Assembly: GCA_022703505.1 (NCBI GenBank)
Contig: JAKLDN010000010.1
Location: 62,001-126,000 of the forward strand
Direction: 5' to 3'
Source: Spirochaetota bacterium
Lineage (GTDB): Bacteria > Spirochaetota > Spirochaetia > Treponematales > UBA12059
Length of the DNA stretch: 64,000 nt
Shown: positions 59,672 to 64,000 of the stretch, piece after piece
Layout: each line of letters starts with the position of its first letter
Position numbering within the stretch: position 1 is the stretch's first letter
Notes under the pieces: generated by a model
What the model saw: the letters and a program-made list of their open reading frames with translations, nothing else
Told to the model about the DNA's origin: nothing
Databases searched by the model: none
Made by a program: the position numbers and the translations under genes

Positions 59672-60388
59672 TCAGAGGCCGCCGACCACGGAATCGACGA
59701 TCCCGCGCCAGGTGCCGTCCGCCTTCATGGCCTTGAGGGCCGCGGCCAGCCTGGGCGCCAGGTCCCGGTGACGGACGTTCAGGTACAGGAACATCTCCGT
59801 GGTCGCCAGGGGAGGACCGAGCTGATGGATGCCCGTCAGGCCGTGGTTCCGGATCCAGACCCGTCCCTGCAGGGCCTCGTACACGATGACGTCGACCCGG
59901 CCGTGGAGGAGCATCTCGAAGAGGGCCTCGTCGTCCTTGACCCGGGTCACGGACCTCATGCCGGCGGTGGCCGCCTCCGGATTCTTCCATCCCCGGATGA
60001 AGGCGATGCTGTAGGGCGCCAGGCTCGGATATCCCGTGATCCTCAGGGTAGGATCCCTGCCGAAGGCCGCGAACTCGTAGTCGCAGACCGATTCCGGGAC
60101 CATTACCAGGTTGGCATATCCCGCCTCGACCCCGGCGACCTTCACGAAGAGTCCGTCGTCGATGCCCTGGTTGACGTTGATGAGGGCCCGCTCCGAGGGC
60201 AGGGGGGTGATCCGGACGGCGAGGCCCACGCGGCGGAAGGCCTCCTTCAGGATCAGGTCCTCGAAGCCGCGGCCATCCGGGGTCGAGCGGGGGTAGACGT
60301 CGTCCGTGACCAGGCTGAGGGTCTGGGCCCCCAGGCCGGCCGCGGCCAGGCCTAGCATGAGGAACAGTCGCGCCCTTCGTGCGAACAT
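59672..60388 (-). CDS. Periplasmic amino-acid-type binding protein, likely sensor partner
   Basis: A 238-residue SBP_bac_3-like protein with a signal peptide (LMLGLAAAGLGAQ). FEDLILKEAFRRVGLAV and ALFEMLLHGRVDVIVYEALQG are typical of this fold. No transporter genes are nearby; it ends 4 bases before a membrane histidine kinase, so it probably delivers a ligand signal to that kinase. Confidence 0.82.
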   Translation of the reverse strand: MFARRARLFLMLGLAAAGLGAQTLSLVTDDVYPRSTPDGRGFEDLILKEAFRRVGLAVRITPLPSERALINVNQGIDDGLFVKVAGVEAGYANLVMVPESVCDYEFAAFGRDPTLRITGYPSLAPYSIAFIRGWKNPEAATAGMRSVTRVKDDEALFEMLLHGRVDVIVYEALQGRVWIRNHGLTGIHQLGPPLATTEMFLYLNVRHRDLAPRLAAALKAMKADGTWRGIVDSVVGGL

Positions 60389-60484
60389 TTCCGTACCCCC
60401 GCAGGCTCGAGTCTAATTCATGGGACTGCGAATATCCATGGAATCGAGTTCTTGTTCGAGTTCGTCGGCGCGAACCCCGGGGGT

Positions 60485-61525
60485 TCAGGTCCGCGGCCGC
60501 TTCTTTCCGGAACGCTCCTGCTTTTCCCGGTACATCTCCTCGTCCGCACGCCTAACGAGGCTTTCCTCGTCCGTGCCGTCCTCCGGGAAGACCGCGAACC
60601 CCACGCTGGCCGTGACGCCCAGGACCGACGTACCGAGGTCGATGGGCGCCCGGATCGCCTCCCGCACCTTTTCCGCGACCGCCGCAGCGTCTTCCCTCCG
60701 GGAGATCCCGAAGGCGAAGGCGACGAACTCATCCCCTCCGAAGCGCCCCGCGCCGTCGGATTCCCGGAGGGTCCGTTCGATCCTCCGGGCGGTCTCCTCG
60801 AGAACCGCGTCCCCCGCGGCGTGGCCGTAGTTGTCGTTCACGGGCTTGAAGTCGTCCAGGTCGATGAACAGGAGGGCCAGCTTGTTCCGCTCCCGCCGGG
60901 TGACGGCCAGGGCCTTCCCCAATAGCTCCGAGAAAAGGGCCCGGTTCGCCAGGCCCGTCAGGGGGTCGTGCCGGGCCGAACGGCGCAGGGCCTCCGCCTG
61001 TTCCTTGTTCTCCGTGATGTCCACGGAGACCCCGAGGATGGCGGGCTTTTCCCAATCCGGGTGGCGGTACGGAATTTTAGTGGTCTGGAACCAGCCGGGA
61101 CTCCCGTCGGGCCGGGGCGCCCGCTCCTCCGGCACGAACAGGGGCTTCCCGGAACGCAGGATTTCCCGGTCCTCCTCCATGAACCGGGCGGTCTCCTCCG
61201 GAGTGGCCCCGTAATCCTCGTTGGTCTTGCCCGTCACCTCCTCGGGCTCCACCCCGAAGACCCGGGCGAACAGGCGGTTCACCAGGATGAAGTGCCCCGC
61301 GTCGTCCTTGGCGTAGATGTAGGCGGGCACGGTGTCGATCACCAACCGCAGGTGCTCGGAATGCCGCCGGAGCCGCTCGCTCAGCTCCACCAGCTCCGAC
61401 TCGCGGCGCCGCAGGCTCTCCCGCAGGCGGCCCAGGCGGATCCGGTGCAGGACGCCTGCGGCCAGGAGGGCGGCGCCCGCGGCGGCCAGGGCCGCCGCGT
61501 ACTCGGGCAGGGGAGCGTTCGGCAC
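60485..61525 (-). CDS. PAS-GGDEF diguanylate cyclase
   Basis: A 346-residue protein: one N-terminal membrane helix (~9-25), coiled coil (~28-58), PAS domain (~60-180, AYIYAKDDAGHFILVNRLFA), and GGDEF domain (~185-340, ARHDPLTGLANRALF, RFGGDEFV). No RxxD I-site is seen five residues upstream (TLRESDGAGRFGGDEF contains RESD, which does fit RxxD with a four-residue gap, so weak). It starts at GTG 61525, two bases after the PEPCK stop, so both are on one mRNA. Confidence 0.9.
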   Translation of the reverse strand: MPNAPLPEYAAALAAAGAALLAAGVLHRIRLGRLRESLRRRESELVELSERLRRHSEHLRLVIDTVPAYIYAKDDAGHFILVNRLFARVFGVEPEEVTGKTNEDYGATPEETARFMEEDREILRSGKPLFVPEERAPRPDGSPGWFQTTKIPYRHPDWEKPAILGVSVDITENKEQAEALRRSARHDPLTGLANRALFSELLGKALAVTRRERNKLALLFIDLDDFKPVNDNYGHAAGDAVLEETARRIERTLRESDGAGRFGGDEFVAFAFGISRREDAAAVAEKVREAIRAPIDLGTSVLGVTASVGFAVFPEDGTDEESLVRRADEEMYREKQERSGKKRPRT

Positions 61526-61527
61526 TC

Positions 61528-63384
61528 CTAGTCCTCGGTGGGTTCCAGGGGAGTCTGGTTGAATTCCCAGTGCTCCGGGGATCGCCAGATGGCCGAGAGG
61601 GTGAGCTCCCGGATGAAGATGAGCTCCTTGGGCAGGCGGTCGTAGAGCTTGGTGAAGAGTTCCTCGTGGGAGAGGAGCTCCCCGACCCACTGGTCCCGGT
61701 CCACGGCCATGAGCTCCTTGAACCGGGCCTCCCCGAAGTCCTCCAGCCCCTTCCAGCAGATGTCCTCGTACCGGGGCATCCATCCCAGGGGGCTCTCGAC
61801 GCCCTTGGCGTGGTTGTTGGCCCGTTCCACGATCCACTTGAGCACCCGGATGTTCTCCCCGAAGCCGGGCCAGAGGAAGTCCCCGTTCTTGTCCTTCCGG
61901 AACCAGTTGACCCCGAAGATCCGGGGCGGGTTCTTGATCATCCGTCCGAAGCGCAGCCAGTAGTTGAAGTAGGCCGCCATGTGGTAGCCGCAGAAAGGCA
62001 GCATGGCGAAGGGGTCCCTCCGGATCTGGCCCACCGCGCTGGAGGCCGCCGCGGTGGTCTCGGAGCCCAGGGTGGCGGCCAGGTAGACCCCGTACATCCA
62101 GTTGAAGGACTGGTAGACCAGGGGGAAGAGGGTGGAGCGGCGGCCGCCGAAGACGAAGGCCTTGATCGGCACCCCCGCCGGGTTCTCCCAGTCCGGGTCG
62201 ATGGAAGGGCACTGCCGGGCCGGGGCCGTGAACCGGGCGTTGGGATGGGCCGCGGGCTTCCCGGAGGCCGGGTCCCAGGGCATGCCCTGCCAGTCGATGA
62301 GGCCCTCCGGCGGGGTCTTGGTCATCCCCTCCCACCAGACGTCCCCGTCCGGGGTCAGGGCGACGTTCGTGAAGATCGTGTTGGCCCGGATGGCGGCCAT
62401 GGCGTTGGGGTTGGATTTCTCCGAGGTTCCCGGAGCCACCCCGAAGTACCCGGCCTCGGGGTTGATGGCCCGGACCTGCCCCTGGGCGTCCGGCTTGAGC
62501 CAGGCGATGTCGTCCCCCACGGTGGTGACCTTCCAGCCCTCGAAGGCCGCGGGCGGGATCAGCATGGCGAAGTTGGTCTTTCCGCAGGCGCTGGGGAAGG
62601 CGGCGGCCACGTAGGTCTTCTCGCCCTCCGGCGATTCGACCCCCAGGATCAGCATGTGTTCCGCCAGCCAGCCCTGGTCCCGGGCTATGACCGAGGCGAT
62701 GCGCAGGGCGAAGCACTTCTTCCCCAGCAGGGCGTTGCCGCCGTACCCGGACCCGTAGGACCAGATCTCCCGGGTTTCCGGGAAATGGACGATGTACTTC
62801 CGGTCCTTGTCGCAGGGCCAGGGAATGTCCTTCTGCCCCGGCGCGAGGGGAGCCCCCACGGAGTGGACGCAGGGCACGAACTCGCCGTGGTCCCCCAGGA
62901 CCTCCAGCGCCGCCTTCCCCATCCGAGTCATGATCCGCATGTTGGCCACCACGTAGCCGGAATCGGTGATCTCCACCCCGATGTGGGACAGGGGGGAACC
63001 CAGGGGACCCATGCTGAAGGGGATGACGTACATCGTCCGGCCCCGCATGCAACCGTCGAAGAGCCCCCGGAGGATGTCCTTCATCTCCTTGGGATCTTTC
63101 CAGTTGTTCGTGGGGCCCGCCTCCACCTTGCGGCGGGAGCAGATGAAGGTCCGGTCCTCCACCCGGGCTACGTCCCCCGGATCGGACCGGGCCAGGAAAC
63201 TGCCGGGCCGCTTCCCGGGATTCAGGGGGATGAAGGTGCCGGAGGCGACGAGCTCGGCGCAGACCTTGTCATGCTCCTCCCGGGAGCCGTCGCACCAGTG
63301 GATGGTGTCGGGCTTGCAGAGGGCCGCGATCTGAGCGACCCAGGCCTTCAGGCCCTCGTGCCTCACGTAGGCGGGGGTGTCCAT
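61528..63384 (-). CDS. pckG: Phosphoenolpyruvate carboxykinase (GTP)
   Basis: A 618-residue GTP-type [18 protein letters not shown] is the kinase-1a P-loop with the reactive hyper-mobile Cys; GDDIAWLKP is kinase-2; [16 protein letters not shown] and [10 protein letters not shown] bind substrate and metal; the C-terminus [15 protein letters not shown] is GTP-specific. It interconverts oxaloacetate and PEP. GGAGG precedes the ATG and a TATACT lies at 63432-63437 (minus). Co-transcribed with a diguanylate cyclase. Confidence 0.96.
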   Translation of the reverse strand: MDTPAYVRHEGLKAWVAQIAALCKPDTIHWCDGSREEHDKVCAELVASGTFIPLNPGKRPGSFLARSDPGDVARVEDRTFICSRRKVEAGPTNNWKDPKEMKDILRGLFDGCMRGRTMYVIPFSMGPLGSPLSHIGVEITDSGYVVANMRIMTRMGKAALEVLGDHGEFVPCVHSVGAPLAPGQKDIPWPCDKDRKYIVHFPETREIWSYGSGYGGNALLGKKCFALRIASVIARDQGWLAEHMLILGVESPEGEKTYVAAAFPSACGKTNFAMLIPPAAFEGWKVTTVGDDIAWLKPDAQGQVRAINPEAGYFGVAPGTSEKSNPNAMAAIRANTIFTNVALTPDGDVWWEGMTKTPPEGLIDWQGMPWDPASGKPAAHPNARFTAPARQCPSIDPDWENPAGVPIKAFVFGGRRSTLFPLVYQSFNWMYGVYLAATLGSETTAAASSAVGQIRRDPFAMLPFCGYHMAAYFNYWLRFGRMIKNPPRIFGVNWFRKDKNGDFLWPGFGENIRVLKWIVERANNHAKGVESPLGWMPRYEDICWKGLEDFGEARFKELMAVDRDQWVGELLSHEELFTKLYDRLPKELIFIRELTLSAIWRSPEHWEFNQTPLEPTED

Positions 63385-63510
63385 GGAATCCTCCGTGTAT
63401 GAAATCGCGCGGGGGCTGCGCGACGGAATCCAGTATATAAGGAAATACCGAAAAAGGGTGGAAGAAAACGCCGTCCGGATCCCGGCCCTGACCGAACCGG
63501 ACGGCGACGA

Positions 63511-64000
63511 TCACGGCCGCTCGCCTCCGATGACCGCGGAATACCGCGCCCCCTCCGGCAGCCAACGGTCGGCCCAGCCGAACCTCCAGGCCGTGCCCGC
63601 CGCGGCCGCGACGGCCAGGACGAGCAGGAGAAGATACAGGCCCCAGGGTTTCTTCTTCTCCGAGAAAGGGTCCGGCAGGGAGGGCAGGGTCCCCGGAGGC
63701 AGGACGGCCAGGGACGTGAGGGACGCCCCGAAGGGTATGTTGATCCGTGCCTGGGTGTTGATGGCCCACCCGTTGGCGTCCAGGATGGGGGCCAGATTGC
63801 GTTTCCTCAGCTTGAGAGAGGCCAGGATCATGGACGGCCCCGAGATCAAGAGCAGGATGCCCAGGACCCCGAGGGGCAGGAAAACCCCCAGCCCGAAGAG
63901 GGTCTGGAGGAATCCCGCCACCAGGGCGCTCACGCCGCCGATCGCGGTGCCCAGCAGGGCTATGGTTCCCAGGTCCAGCTTCTTGGTCGGTTCGGCGGGC
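63511..64000 (-). CDS. Partial membrane protein with KLRKRNLAPILDANGWAI motif (5' end outside window)
   Basis: The frame is open to the window edge; the codons before 63933 continue as LDLGTIALLGTAIGG, so a GTG at 63933 is probably internal. Visible are two long hydrophobic segments, then KLRKRNLAPILDANGWAI and RINIPFGASLT, a motif I have seen in uncharacterised bacterial membrane proteins, followed by a final helix (LYLLLLVLAVAAAA) and short tail. Function unknown. Confidence 0.7.
   Translation of the reverse strand, partial: PAEPTKKLDLGTIALLGTAIGGVSALVAGFLQTLFGLGVFLPLGVLGILLLISGPSMILASLKLRKRNLAPILDANGWAINTQARINIPFGASLTSLAVLPPGTLPSLPDPFSEKKKPWGLYLLLLVLAVAAAAGTAWRFGWADRWLPEGARYSAVIGGERP

Overview
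This is a very GC-rich bacterial chromosomal window that is densely coding, with short intergenic gaps and many 4-base stop/start overlaps (ATGA, GTGA, TTGA, CTGA). A spirochaete, probably of the Treponema/Spirochaeta side, is the best guess. The grounds are a cyclophilin-linker-FKBP lipoprotein of the kind described in Treponema denticola, a TIGR02757 protein, many TPR lipoproteins, HD-GYP and cNMP-GGDEF signalling proteins, and a YmdB-like phosphoesterase. This is inference from gene content, not a phylogeny.

Layout. 1-7121 (+): the end of a large surface or periplasmic beta-propeller protein, a translationally coupled pair of cNMP-binding/GGDEF proteins (the first with a dead GGDEF, the second intact), a YciO-type protein and an ABC-F ATPase. 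7132-16958 (-): an HD-GYP protein, a four-gene run (beta-lactamase-like, ATC-hydrolase-like, SUMF1-like, isochorismatase-like lipoprotein), a short UvrA-like ATPase, a double-headed MerR regulator and the dual immunophilin. 17119-24577 (+): a complete short-chain fatty acid locus, with sensor kinase AtoS and sigma-54 activator AtoC reading into a textbook -24/-12 promoter in front of atoE, followed by both CoA-transferase subunits and a thiolase. 24764-29346: dCMP deaminase, a YmdB-like protein with most metal ligands replaced, RseC-like, DJ-1, a small membrane protein, Sir2 and an Fpg-like glycosylase.

29459-36614 is a methionine operon: a homocysteine-forming DUF39-ferredoxin protein, a UPF0280 protein, MetF and MetH, all overlapping. 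About 0.4 kb of leader precedes it. The leader contains a 32-codon reading frame ending Met-Met-Met-stop, with two mutually exclusive hairpins directly behind it. It looks like an undescribed methionine attenuator and is the most interesting item in the window.

36710-47925: an M20 peptidase, a B12-binding radical SAM protein, tRNA-Phe, Tpx, a cell-envelope group (LysM transglycosylase, TPR lipoproteins) and a TIGR02757 protein. 47926-48560: tRNA-Pro(GGG) surrounded by partial copies of itself and perfect hairpins, a worn integration site. 48572-55343: two TetR-controlled units. The second is driven by a perfect 53-bp palindrome that is at once operator and two overlapping consensus promoters. 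55425-64000 (mostly -): Bax-inhibitor-like protein, an MFS transporter with a short upstream reading frame, a response regulator, kinase and binding protein, a diguanylate cyclase coupled to GTP-PEPCK, and a partial membrane protein.

Promoters are recognisable (TTGACA-like, 16-18 bp spacer, TATACT-like). Several place the start codon 5-7 bases after the -10 box, so leaderless mRNAs seem common. Short repeat elements sit against stop codons and next to promoters.
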